NCBI GenBank assembly: GCA_028554795.2
Contig: CM068838.1
Span: 127,376,428-127,440,427, forward strand
Source of the DNA: Sinohyriopsis cumingii
Taxonomy: Eukaryota > Mollusca > Bivalvia > Unionida > Unionidae
Reading direction: 5' to 3'
Length of the DNA: 64,000 bases
Translations under genes and position numbers: made by a program
The notes under the pieces: model-generated
What the model saw: only the letters and a program-made list of their open reading frames with translations
Database searches by the model: none
What the model was told of the DNA's origin: nothing
Part shown: positions 61,501 to 64,000 of the stretch, piece after piece
Layout of the letters: every line of letters begins with the position of its first letter
How positions within the stretch are numbered: position 1 is the first letter of the stretch

Positions 61501-61636
61501 CTAATTTATTATTATTATTATTATTATAGGAAATCGCGCAGTTATGTTTTATGAGTCCAGACTGCTGAAAGACAGCGGTATATGTGACATTTGTAGTGAT
61601 GACTGTGGATGCAGAGCCGTGAGTATACGTTCGTAG
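585..61636 (+). CDS. Thioester-containing protein of the alpha-2-macroglobulin/CD109/TEP family, C-terminal 15 exons (gene span, 5' part outside window)
   Basis: This is a secreted or surface protease-trapping and opsonin-like protein of innate immunity. Exons: 585-689, 8326-8454, 15231-15357, 16153-16329, 28419-28500, 29787-29943, 32569-32646, 34151-34328, 38831-39054, 40085-40231, 42728-42805, 48967-49076, 50449-50599, 50993-51095 and 61530-61618 (or to a stop at 61636). They total 1935 nt, or 645 codons, with matching phase at every junction. Hallmarks are SDDF in MG7, GCGEQ thioester, DGSFQ and GGF.STQDTV in the thioester domain, LTGF and VYDYYEP in the receptor-binding domain, then a Cys-rich tail. 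There is no C345C/NTR domain, so it is not C3-like. Whether it is CD109 (GPI-anchored), an insect-type TEP or a macroglobulin cannot be settled from this half. Family proteins are about 1400-1500 residues, so the N-terminal half is missing upstream. Sequons and intact splice sites suggest a functional gene. Confidence 0.93.
690..8325. other. Intron 1 (7.6 kb), AT-rich
   Basis: Contains the palindromic MITE at 5489-5651 and, at about 7756-7796, a 21-base unit (ATTATCAGCATTTGTCGT core) repeated twice. The rest is AT-rich, with short chance reading frames and no recognisable gene or repeat. Confidence 0.7.
5489..5651. mobile_element. Palindromic MITE with long terminal inverted repeats and TA target duplication
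   Basis: The first ~65 bases (from AAGAGTTTAACGTTG) are repeated almost perfectly in inverted order at the right end (to CAACGTTAAACTCTT), and a ~30-base loop is itself nearly self-complementary. The outermost TA on each side fits the TA target duplication of Tc1/mariner-type elements. It has no coding capacity, so it is a foldback or MITE copy that would have been moved in trans. The inner arm from 5520 (CGTGGTATAAACTGTCAGTT) is an exact match to its partner, which suggests either a recent insertion or arm homogenisation. Confidence 0.85.
8326..8454 (+). CDS. TEP gene exon 2: MG7 end to first CUB segment
   Basis: 43 codons in phase 0, acceptor TATAG, donor GAG|GTACAC. The peptide runs from VSAGKAESVLIPIVPVTVGK to DGVTRQLLVE. 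It aligns with the A2M segment (F/L)xVSAE...DTVIKPLLVEPEG and with the CD109/TEP form AADGVRRTLLVKPEG. This is the strand leading into the first CUB half that carries the thioester domain. Confidence 0.93.
8870..12560 (-). mobile_element. Unassigned decayed island; possibly a Polinton-like fossil
   Basis: This stretch is clearly richer in G+C than its flanks and has protein-like composition mainly on the - strand, but no long open frame survives, so it is broken many times over. A short - strand segment around 11029-11229, including F.LLNG at about 11089-11106, resembles the LLNG strand of Polinton/adintovirus double-jelly-roll capsid proteins. I could not confirm any polymerase, integrase or ATPase motif, nor terminal repeats. 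It may equally be another old transposon. The boundaries are set by composition only. It looks ancient. Confidence 0.25.
12681..12765. repeat. Compound (TC)n(TA)n microsatellite
   Basis: About 19 TC units (12681-12718) run directly into about 23 TA units (12719-12765), preceded by a few TGTC units. The apparent serine/leucine- and isoleucine/tyrosine-repeat reading frames here are by-products of the repeat. Confidence 0.97.
14630..14945 (+). pseudogene. Possible 5' fragment of a multi-copy P2X7-tail-like gene
   Basis: On the + strand from about 14793 the frame reads VQPYMYEHMPANNEEEAESS, followed by DSESD and a later RVGN. This resembles the start of multi-copy invertebrate proteins with a P2X7-type cysteine-rich C-terminal domain (..QPYxFEPxASDSE...RLGN..WC.C). 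The expected cysteine-rich part is absent, so this is at most a truncated copy. Upstream (14670-14690) lies ACCGGAAATGACGT, a composite ETS plus CRE-like promoter motif. The identification is from memory of the motif and remains tentative. Confidence 0.3.
15231..15357 (+). CDS. TEP gene exon 3: first CUB segment
   Basis: 127 nt, starting in phase 0 after a strong acceptor (TTTCTACAG) and ending in phase 1 at ATAG|GTGTGT. The peptide PEGAHKEYNYPFIIAAGFQI continues to LPPHVVADSFKVRVTAIG. It corresponds to A2M PEGLEKE...LKLPPNVVEESARASVSVLG. PEG and LPP.VV.....V are family landmarks. The split glycine codon is completed by exon 4. Confidence 0.95.
15358..16152. other. Intron 3 with a (TTA)n tract beside the acceptor
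   Basis: AT-rich 795-base intron. Apart from the (TTA)16 tract at 16092-16138 nothing is recognised. The tract ends about 14 bases before the splice acceptor of the thioester exon. Confidence 0.8.
16092..16138. repeat. (TTA)16 microsatellite at a splice acceptor
   Basis: About sixteen uninterrupted TTA units, followed by TTCCATTCCAATCAG and the thioester exon. The tract occupies the place of the polypyrimidine tract and branch-point region. Confidence 0.95.
16153..16329 (+). CDS. TEP gene exon 4: thioester motif exon
   Basis: 177 nt, phase 1 at both ends, acceptor AATCAG, donor ACAG|GTAGGC. It encodes (G)DLMGLTLKNLNNLLQMPNG then CGEQ, followed by TMINLAPDVFVINYLKATHQ. In this family the Cys and Gln of GCGEQ form the internal beta-cysteinyl-gamma-glutamyl thioester that couples the protein covalently to targets. 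Both residues and the LLQMP leader are intact. The exon ends in LPYMETG, matching the A2M stretch before GYQRQLNY. Confidence 0.98.
16451..16540. repeat. Compound trinucleotide repeat (GTA)n(GTT)n(GAT)n
   Basis: Three related trinucleotide arrays in succession. They give rise to spurious poly-V/poly-D and poly-I/poly-N reading frames on the two strands. Confidence 0.95.
21733..21902 (-). mobile_element. SINE family A, 3'-truncated copy
   Basis: Read on the - strand it starts GGCCCGGAGTGGCTTTGTGG, with a tRNA-like head (A-box GTGGTCTAAAGCGCT, B-box-like GGCTTCGAGTTTC). It then carries the body GGTATGTGAGAAAGCTTGCC and TTTCCGGGG. The CCGCCATGTATAGCC part and (CAA)n tail are missing. It matches the full copy at 52319-52576. 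No clear target duplication was found. Confidence 0.8.
25180..25496 (-). mobile_element. SINE family B, full copy with target duplication
   Basis: Flanked by the perfect 11-base direct repeat GAACATTCTAA (25169-25179 and 25497-25507). On the - strand it has a tRNA-like head (CTAGTGGTTAGAGCATCCGC, B-box GGTTCGATCCCC), then the body with GTGTCAGAATAATGTGACTG and CATGTCTGCGGCATGATGCC, ending in TCACACACG. It matches the copy at 34845-35177. Confidence 0.9.
27255..28175. repeat. Diverged direct duplication (two ~135-base copies)
   Basis: Segments at about 27255-27390 and 28040-28175 share TTTCACT.TGTATTCTAGGG, TTGTTGAATTTTACAAA and CTTTTCTGTTA in the same order, spaced about 785 bases apart. This is probably an old repeat or local duplication of unknown type. 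Confidence 0.5.
28419..28500 (+). CDS. TEP gene exon 5: thioester domain
   Basis: 82 nt, entering in phase 1 after ATTTAG and leaving in phase 2 at ATATG|GTAAGT. The peptide is (G)YQRELTFQHNDGSFSVWGEK, then DGVGSI(W). It matches the family stretch GYQRQL.....DGS(Y/F)S.FGE in the alpha/alpha thioester domain just after the thioester. The split Trp codon is completed by exon 6, giving the conserved WLTAFV. Confidence 0.96.
28501..29786. other. Intron 5 with a truncated SINE
   Basis: 1.3 kb intron. The only recognised feature is the SINE A copy at 29435-29567. Confidence 0.75.
29435..29567 (+). mobile_element. SINE family A, 5'-truncated copy with target duplication
   Basis: Flanked by the perfect 12-base repeat ACTTGAGCCCGT (29423-29434 and 29568-29579). 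It starts at CTTGCCAGTAGCTTCTCGTG, so the tRNA-like head is missing, and runs to GCGTTAAACCCCACAACAAC. 5' truncation with an intact target duplication is the mark of LINE-type target-primed insertion. Confidence 0.9.
29787..29943 (+). CDS. TEP gene exon 6: thioester domain, catalytic-position exon
   Basis: 157 nt, phase 2 in, phase 0 out, acceptor AACCAG, donor AAAG|GTACTG. The peptide is (W)LTAFVLKSFHQAKRHIYVSE, then VLERAINWMLRYQNNDGSFQ and AVGNVFSSQLK. Aligned without gaps to C3 (DGVFQEDAPVIHQEMIGG), the C3 catalytic His falls on Ser, codon 29929-29931. A2M has Asn there. The fold residues around it (WLTAFV, W...(R)Q..DG.F) are conserved. Confidence 0.96.
29944..32568. other. Intron 6 (2.6 kb)
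   Basis: Mostly AT-rich. A patch at about 30470-30790 is richer in G+C and more protein-like on both strands, but I recognise no family. A 195-residue reading frame (32230-32817) runs through the end of this intron into exon 7 by chance. Confidence 0.65.
32569..32646 (+). CDS. TEP gene exon 7: thioester domain
   Basis: 26 codons in phase 0, acceptor ATTACAG, donor AGG|GTATGT. The peptide GGSSAGDSLTAFCIIALLEN, then DDIEDR, matches GG...DE.(T/A)LTA(Y/F)I.IALLE of the family. The initial GG is the pair used to place the catalytic residue in exon 6. Confidence 0.95.
32793..33043 (+). mobile_element. SINE family B, headless copy
   Basis: Begins at CCGAGTCATACCAAAGACTT, just after where the tRNA-like head ends in the full copy. 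It continues through GTGTCAGGATAATGTGACTG and GACATCGTAGCGATATGACT to a short (CA)n tail. No clear target duplication was found. Confidence 0.85.
33559..33898 (+). mobile_element. SINE family B, full-length diverged copy
   Basis: tRNA-like head (CAGCTCCAGTGGTCTAAGTT, then GTCCGCCTCGGATGCGGGAG and B-box GGGTTCGCACCCC). The body has TGGTGTCAGGATAATGTGAC and CATGTCTGCGGCATGA, and the tail is ACACACACGCACAC. The B-box differs from the family form, so polymerase III activity is unlikely. Confidence 0.88.
34151..34328 (+). CDS. TEP gene exon 8: thioester domain
   Basis: 178 nt, phase 0 in, phase 1 out, acceptor CTTTAG, donor AAAG|GTAAGA. The peptide includes RVQIAATRARIYLESHVNEE, then YELAIVSYALAKSGSGKARL and FYSKLDNKAVVK. 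It matches the family helix pair (A..YLE.....) and (YALA)(I/V).(S/A)YALALAG. It has no cysteines. Confidence 0.94.
34845..35177 (+). mobile_element. SINE family B, full copy with target duplication
   Basis: Flanked by the 11-base direct repeat TACTTCGAGCA (34834-34844 and 35178-35188). It has a clear tRNA-like head (GATCTAGTGGTTAGAGCGTC, B-box GGGTTCGATCCCC) and a V-SINE-like body (GGGTGGGACATTATGCTACA, GTCTGCGGCATGATGCC). The tail is about 14 CA units. This is the best-preserved copy of the family here. Confidence 0.93.
35458..35588. repeat. Imperfect inverted repeat, likely MITE remnant
   Basis: Left arm 35458-35499 (ATGCTACTTAATCAGTGTTA, then GTGTGTAGCAGAC) and right arm 35548-35588 pair over about 42 bases with about five mismatches and a ~48-base loop. 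No clear target duplication. Confidence 0.7.
36315..36466. mobile_element. hAT-type MITE, degraded
   Basis: The left end TAGTGGTTCTCAAAC is the classic hAT terminal sequence (CAGxGGTTCTCAAAC). The right end CTTTTGGACCCACTG is its diverged inverse. The flanking 8-mers GTTAAGCT (36307-36314) and GTATAGCT (36467-36474) agree at six of eight positions, as expected for an old 8-base hAT target duplication. Non-coding, about 150 bases. Confidence 0.75.
38831..39054 (+). CDS. TEP gene exon 9: thioester domain C-terminal part
   Basis: 224 nt, phase 1 in, phase 0 out, acceptor TTTAAG, donor ACAG|GTTTAG (a weak donor at +3 and +4). The peptide starts (D)DKKFWSTRQSLITARDPQS, has SPLDIEIAAYALLYYIE and ends NSNGGFQSTQ. 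This equals the family W.........(S)..VE.T(S)YALLA and QN..GGFSSTQ|DTV. A chance reading frame in another phase overlaps it. Confidence 0.95.
39055..40084. other. Intron 9 with a tetranucleotide array
   Basis: 1.0 kb intron. Only the (CATA)n/(CATG)n array at 39116-39196 is recognised. Confidence 0.8.
39116..39196. repeat. (CATA)n(CATG)n microsatellite
   Basis: An ACAT array, then ATGC units, then ACAT again. The apparent His/Tyr/Thr-rich frame over it is spurious. Confidence 0.95.
40085..40231 (+). CDS. TEP gene exon 10: end of thioester domain and second CUB segment
   Basis: 49 codons in phase 0, acceptor CTTGCAG, donor TGAG|GTAACT. The peptide starts DTVLALQAMSEYGRLISDDL and continues through HNLTVQQMDKLVLKTTE. 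DTV.AL.A(L/M)S.Y is the conserved last helix of the thioester domain, and the following strands return to CUB. NLT is a glycosylation sequon. Confidence 0.95.
40232..42727. other. Intron 10 (2.5 kb) with a LINE 3' fragment
   Basis: Holds the LINE fragment at 40826-41282 (- strand). Otherwise AT-rich with nothing recognised. Confidence 0.75.
40826..41282 (-). mobile_element. CR1/L2-like LINE, 3' end fragment
   Basis: The - strand frame ending at 41032 encodes about the last 84 residues of a LINE reverse-transcriptase ORF. It includes TPARYLHSSSDNRIL, then SYGQRSFAYQGPATWNELPT and a final FKRALKTHL. The form (R)SFxYxxPxxWNxLPxxLR....FK..LKTHL is the familiar tail of CR1/L2/Jockey-type ORF2. 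Downstream is an AT-rich 3' UTR with an AGCGC...GCGC(T) hairpin near 40865-40897 and an (ATA/ATG)-rich tail. It is severely 5'-truncated. No target duplication was resolved. Confidence 0.85.
42728..42805 (+). CDS. TEP gene exon 11: second CUB segment
   Basis: 26 codons in phase 0, acceptor GTTGCAG. The peptide is VPVSFQTGVVPELNITATGK, then GATLVQ. It aligns with A2M [21 protein letters not shown]. NIT is a sequon. The donor must be CAA|GTTGGT to keep frame with exon 12, which is weaker than the others. An alternative GTAGTC donor five bases on would shift the frame. Confidence 0.85.
43983..44019. repeat. (GAA)12 microsatellite
   Basis: About twelve uninterrupted GAA units in intron 11. Confidence 0.95.
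46416..46817. mobile_element. 402-bp MITE with ~35-bp terminal inverted repeats and TA duplication
   Basis: The left end GTTGGTGATTTAGATATGTT and the right end, which reads the same on the - strand, match over about 35 bases with roughly three differences. Both ends are bounded by TA (46414-46415 and 46818-46819), as for Tc1/mariner-type elements. The interior is non-coding. Confidence 0.82.
47330..47526 (+). mobile_element. SINE family A, 5'-truncated copy with target duplication
   Basis: Flanked by CACTATGA (47322-47329 and 47527-47534). It starts within the tRNA-like head near the B-box (CGGTTCAAGTC), has the full body TGGGTATGTGAGAAAGCTTG and CCGCCATGTATAGCC, and ends GCGTTAAACC(A) plus (CAA)n. 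Confidence 0.9.
48967..49076 (+). CDS. TEP gene exon 12: receptor-binding (MG8) domain start
   Basis: 110 nt, phase 0 in, phase 2 out, acceptor TGATAG, donor TAAG|GTAAGC. The peptide is VHVSFNDVEEENNTTYNVSV, then NLTRETLRFIVLETCV. It is equivalent to the A2M segment starting TSLKYNILPEKEEFPF. It carries three closely spaced sequons (NTT, NVS, NLT) and one cysteine, so heavy glycosylation is likely here. Confidence 0.92.
49411..49522 (+). mobile_element. SINE family A, internally deleted copy (head joined to tail)
   Basis: The tRNA-like head (CTAGTGGCCGAGTGGTCTAA, B-box GGGTTCGAGTCTC) is followed at once by GGCGTTAAACCCTACAACAA. The ~150-base body found in other copies is missing. It could be a deletion derivative or a template-switch product. 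The flanks are AT repeats, so a target duplication cannot be called. Confidence 0.8.
49937..50022. repeat. Tandem duplication of a 44-base unit
   Basis: GAAAGCATCATATGAGTTTC plus the following 24 bases is repeated directly (second copy from 49981) with one difference near its start. It lies in intron 12. Confidence 0.9.
50449..50599 (+). CDS. TEP gene exon 13: receptor-binding domain core
   Basis: 151 nt, phase 2 in, phase 0 out, acceptor TTTTAG, donor TCAG|GTTAAT. The peptide contains WTRTGSSGMTVVEIGILTGF, then RADFDGSHTNIPNLKKRED and ends RLVVLYFDQ. It equals A2M (Y)TG.....MAIVDVKMVSGF...... and LIYLDK. The lysine-rich NLKKREDKDR lies where A2M carries its receptor-binding lysine helix, though correspondence residue by residue is not claimed. 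Confidence 0.95.
50600..50992. other. Intron 13, no feature
   Basis: A 393-base AT-rich intron. Nothing further is recognised. Confidence 0.85.
50993..51095 (+). CDS. TEP gene exon 14: receptor-binding domain end
   Basis: 103 nt, phase 0 in, phase 1 out, acceptor TTTTCAG, donor CCAG|GTAACA. The peptide is FDGHNSCMYLEMIRTDIVAK, then SQSAVVRVYDYYEP. VKVYDYYE(P) is the diagnostic last strand of A2M/CD109/TEP receptor-binding domains. Confidence 0.96.
51890..52250. repeat. Two-unit degenerate tandem repeat, possibly tRNA-derived
   Basis: Starts with a hairpin (TTTATACCCGTCCTTGAACG, closing GGTATAAA). Two units follow at about 51935-52060 and 52105-52245, sharing TGGGATGAGCGA, TGAGTTT.GAAC and TTGTTTGGCA or CGTGTTTGGCA in order. 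On the - strand each has a B-box-like GTTCGAAACTC or GTTCTAAACTC, so a decayed SINE pair is possible. Confidence 0.5.
52319..52576 (+). mobile_element. SINE family A, full-length copy with target duplication
   Basis: Flanked by the perfect 13-base repeat ACCTAGCTCTTTG (52306-52318 and 52577-52589). The tRNA Ser/Leu-like head is CCGAGTGGCCGAGTGGTCTA with B-box GGGTTCGAAAC. The body has GGGTATGTGAGAAAACTTGC, TTTTCCCGGGTTCTTCCTCC and TAATACTGGCCGC, and the tail is (CAC/CAA)n. At 258 bases it is the reference copy for the family in this window. Confidence 0.95.
53155..54515 (+). mobile_element. DIRS-like retroelement fossil, copy 1 (3' part only)
   Basis: About 1.36 kb that closely parallels 58023-59350 in order, at roughly 70-75% identity by eye. 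It holds the C-terminal part of a DIRS-type tyrosine recombinase (a stretch near 53760-53870 ending in GWRSESTFSSFY) and the 3' terminal region with AGAAGAAACCAATTTT. The 5' and reverse-transcriptase parts are absent from this copy. It is broken many times and old. Confidence 0.75.
54515..59350 (+). mobile_element. DIRS-like tyrosine-recombinase retroelement fossil, copy 2 (near full length)
   Basis: A ~4.85 kb unit head-to-tail with copy 1, within the usual DIRS size. The parts visible in order are an unassigned 5' region, a reverse transcriptase near 56430-56640 (segments like YFHVSIHKAP and YLDDI), a region where RNase H is expected, and a tyrosine recombinase C-terminal segment near 58580-58720 (AVGWRLEPTLSRFYFRD). 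A 3' terminal region is shared with copy 1. There are no LTRs in the usual sense. The repeat of the 3' part upstream comes from copy 1. The coding capacity is broken many times, so it is an old, inactive fossil. Confidence 0.8.
61530..61636 (+). CDS. TEP gene exon 15: cysteine-rich C-terminal tail
   Basis: Acceptor ATTATAG, entering in phase 1. The peptide is (G)NRAVMFYESRLLKDSGICDI then CSDDCGCRA. (A)xxFY is the usual link after VYDYYEP, and a Cys-rich tail fits invertebrate TEP/CD109 proteins. Two ends are possible. A strong donor GCC|GTGAGT after 61618 leaves in phase 0, so another exon would follow. Alternatively, read-through adds VSIRS and stops at 61634-61636. The strong donor and only four of the six cysteines known from insect TEP tails favour another exon beyond. 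Confidence 0.85.
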
Positions 61637-61981
61637 GTCATTGTTGTAATTGGGCTATAGAGATAGCATTCAACTATAAATTAATGGCATGAGCCGTAAA
61701 TTTAACCGAAATGTAATTCAACTTGTAATTTCAAAATTTCATATTATATTTTCAGCATGTTAACTTCGAAACGTTAACATTTGGCATCGACCTTTTAGAA
61801 TGTTTACTTTTGATTAATGTTGAATTTTCCGTGTCTGATTTTAACTTATAAGATATACATGTAGAGATCTTAAGTGCAAAAGAATATATTTAAAGTCATG
61901 ATGTAAAGTACCAAATTCACACTTGAGAATAGCAGCATCCGGGAAAATGCAATCTTTACTGTAGCGTGAATATGAGATCAC

Positions 61982-62039
<58 letters not shown>

Positions 62040-63149
62040 AGACTTCTTGCTCAGATCTTTATACAAATTTTAAAACTGCGTAATCATAAACGTCGTTAAA
62101 CGTCTATTAATATCGTTAATTGTACATATTTCCTTCAGGGCTGATACAAAGCTAGTTACAATGCTTTATAATATGAAGACATGGATCAGTTTAATTTTCT
62201 CCGTTTTCATCGAAACTTTACGGACTTTTTGCCCCTGTTGGATTTAGAGACCTAGTATCCATTTGCTTTATATTGACAAACGTCGTAGGTGGCATACGTA
62301 TTGTACGCACACATTTCTTGTTTTATATAACATTTCAATTAAGTGAATTATATCTATTCATAAATGAGTAATATAAAATTATGCAGGCCATAATTACAGG
62401 CTGAGAATAGTGTGGGTTTGGTAATATTGGAGTGGTGAGTGATTCAACGATAAATTAATTTTGTGTTTCTCTTTTTCACTTAATTTTCACTGACGCAATT
62501 CCTTAAGCTTGTTAAACTTTAGTTATTTTTCATATCTGAGTTTTACTTCTGAAGTATTTTAAATCTGTAATTAGCTTGTCACCTCTTTCTTCCAATGACG
62601 TGTTTGATATGACTATTATTTAAGGTCAATGGTATGCCTTTTTCAACACACATTAGATACCAGGTTTGGTTGGACAGAGCCCGCTGTAAAATATTTTGCC
62701 TTACAGACTTTTATGGTCAAGAAGCTATCAATAAAGTGAGCAGTTTGCGAACATATGCTCATTACACTGGTTTACAATTGTTTTAGAAATCGTCTGCTTC
62801 AGAGATAAAATGTACTCTTTATTATGGATTTTGATCTGCCGAATTCAAAGATAACAATTAAGACGACTGATAACCTACTGTTTCCAAGATGTTTAAGATT
62901 TTACATTTTACGTCTATGTATATTGTGTAGCGTTTTAATCGTAAATTACAAACCTAGTTTTTTTTCATGTGTTTATGGTTGCTTTACATGATAATATCTC
63001 ACTTGTTCTGTTTATGTAACGCTTAAAGAAAGCAAAAGGGCTATATAATTTAATTTATTATGAAACAAAGGGCGAAAAATGTTTATGCATAGATAAGTAC
63101 ATAATTTAGTCCTTATTTAGTATCTACTCGGCGCTTCTCTGTTTGTCTC
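61637..63149. other. Intergenic or intron sequence, microsatellite only
   Basis: AT-rich stretch with (GT)n(GA)n at 61982-62037. I found no further exon of the thioester protein and no convincing poly(A) signal context. Confidence 0.65.
61982..62037. repeat. (GT)n(GA)n microsatellite
   Basis: About eleven GT units run directly into about seventeen GA units. Confidence 0.95.
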
Positions 63150-64000
63150 TTGTATTTATTAAACGGAGCATTTATTGTCACTGTCCAGCAATAGTCTGCA
63201 AGCATAAATGGGCTCTTATATGCCCTGATAACGTTTCTCCATTGTTGCAATGTCCTGGTGAAATCGCTTGCCGTGCTCGTCGCTCACTGTTCAGCAGTTC
63301 GGTGGAAAAAGTCTAGATTCGAGTGCAAAAATGTATCTTTAGTGACGTGTTGTAACCAAGGCTTTTGCGTACCTTGATGAGGTTTCTACAAACTCCCTGT
63401 AGTTGTCTGCCTTGTTGTTGCCGAGAAACTTTGTCGCCACTAACAGGAAGGCTTTCCATGCCGTTTTTTCCTTGCCACTCAAAGCACGGTCAAATGCATC
63501 ATCTCGAAGAAGTTCACGAATCTGAGAAACTACAAAGATACCTTCGTTTATCTTTGCGTCACTTAACCTTGGAAAGTTTCCACGAAAGTATTTGAAAACA
63601 GCTTGTGTTTTGTCAATGGTCTTGACAAAGTTCTTCATCAGTTCCAGCATGATGTGAAAAGGTGGTAACACAGTCTTCCTTGATTCAACAAGTGGTCGGT
63701 ACGGAACACTTTTCCTCCCAGGTTCCAATGACATTCGGAGTGGCCAATCTCTCTTGATGTCGTAGGAATCTCTTGCACGACTATCCCATTCGCAGAGAAA
63801 ACGGGAGTACTTTGTGTATCCAGTCTGCAGACCAAGCAAGAGAGCGAGAACCTTCAAATCGCCACAAACCTGCCACTAATGTTGATCATAGTTTATGCAC
63901 CTCAAAAAAGCTGTTGAACGTTTTCATACGCTTCCATCATGTGGACTGCATGACCAGCTGCAGCTGATGGCAAATCATTGCCATTATACAGCAAAACAGA
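63150..64000 (-). pseudogene. Broken copy of an uncharacterised multi-copy invertebrate family (probably mobile-element-borne)
   Basis: The longest - strand frame (63339-63857) has FLCEWDSRARDSYDIKRDWPL, VPYRPLVESRKTVLPPFHIM, LELMKNFVKTIDKTQAVFKY, LSDAKINEGIFVVSQIREL and KFLGN. I recall many near-identical proteins in arthropods and molluscs with (C)xWDSRA, PLV..(K)(I/V)LLPPLHIKLGLMKNFVK and GIF..PQIR(E/K)L, with no assigned function. Family resemblance continues on the - strand on both sides (a SDEH..RFHQD-type segment at about 63240-63300, and further sequence up to the window edge), so the copy extends beyond the window and is broken. Its copy number in animal genomes suggests transposon or virus origin. 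Treated here as a fossil. Confidence 0.6.

Larger units (their letters stand above)
51096..61529. other. Intron 14 (10.4 kb), repeat-filled
   Basis: Contains a two-unit degenerate repeat (51890-52250), a full SINE A (52319-52576) and a tandem pair of old DIRS-like copies (53155-59350). 51100-51880, 52590-53150 and 59360-61500 are AT-rich and nothing is recognised, apart from a small (TTA)n just before the acceptor. Confidence 0.8.

Overview
This is animal nuclear DNA: AT-rich, with long introns and dense in repeats. The repeat types suggest a mollusc, most likely a bivalve. That inference rests on two tRNA-headed SINE families of a kind I associate with molluscs (one ending in GCGTTAAACC plus a (CAA)n tail, one ending in a CA-rich tail), a DIRS-type retroelement, and a thioester protein of the CD109/TEP/alpha-2-macroglobulin group. 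I see no bacterial-type operon, no CRISPR array and no free-standing RNA gene.

The only host gene I can assemble is on the + strand and spans almost the whole window. Fifteen exons, between about 585 and 61636, encode roughly the C-terminal 645 residues of an alpha-2-macroglobulin superfamily protein. The exons keep one reading frame across all fourteen introns, and every intron has GT..AG ends. In order they give the end of an MG7-like domain, the first CUB half, the thioester domain (intact GCGEQ in exon 4), the second CUB half, the receptor-binding/MG8 domain ending in a VYDYYEP strand, and a short cysteine-rich tail (CDICSDDCGC). The N-terminal MG1-MG6 half lies upstream of base 1. The residue aligned with the catalytic histidine of C3 and CD109 is serine, which bears on how the thioester would react.

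The introns carry the rest. Intron 1 (690-8325) holds an almost wholly palindromic TA-flanked MITE. Intron 2 (8455-15230) has a GC-richer, heavily decayed 3.7 kb island of uncertain, possibly virus-like origin, and a possible P2X7-tail-like fragment. Introns 4 to 8 hold SINE copies, some with clear target-site duplications, plus a hAT-type MITE and an inverted repeat. Intron 10 has the 3' end of a CR1/L2-like LINE. Intron 11 has a second TA-flanked MITE. Intron 14 (51096-61529) contains a full SINE and a head-to-tail pair of old DIRS-like copies. The right edge (63150-64000, - strand) is a broken copy of a multi-copy invertebrate protein family with no function I know.

I do not see a convincing new biological system. 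The points most worth a second look are the serine at the catalytic position, the unassigned island at 8.87-12.56 kb, the tandem DIRS fossil, and the conserved but unexplained family at the right edge. Exon ends come from reading splice sites and frame by eye. Family assignments come from memory of the families, with no database search.
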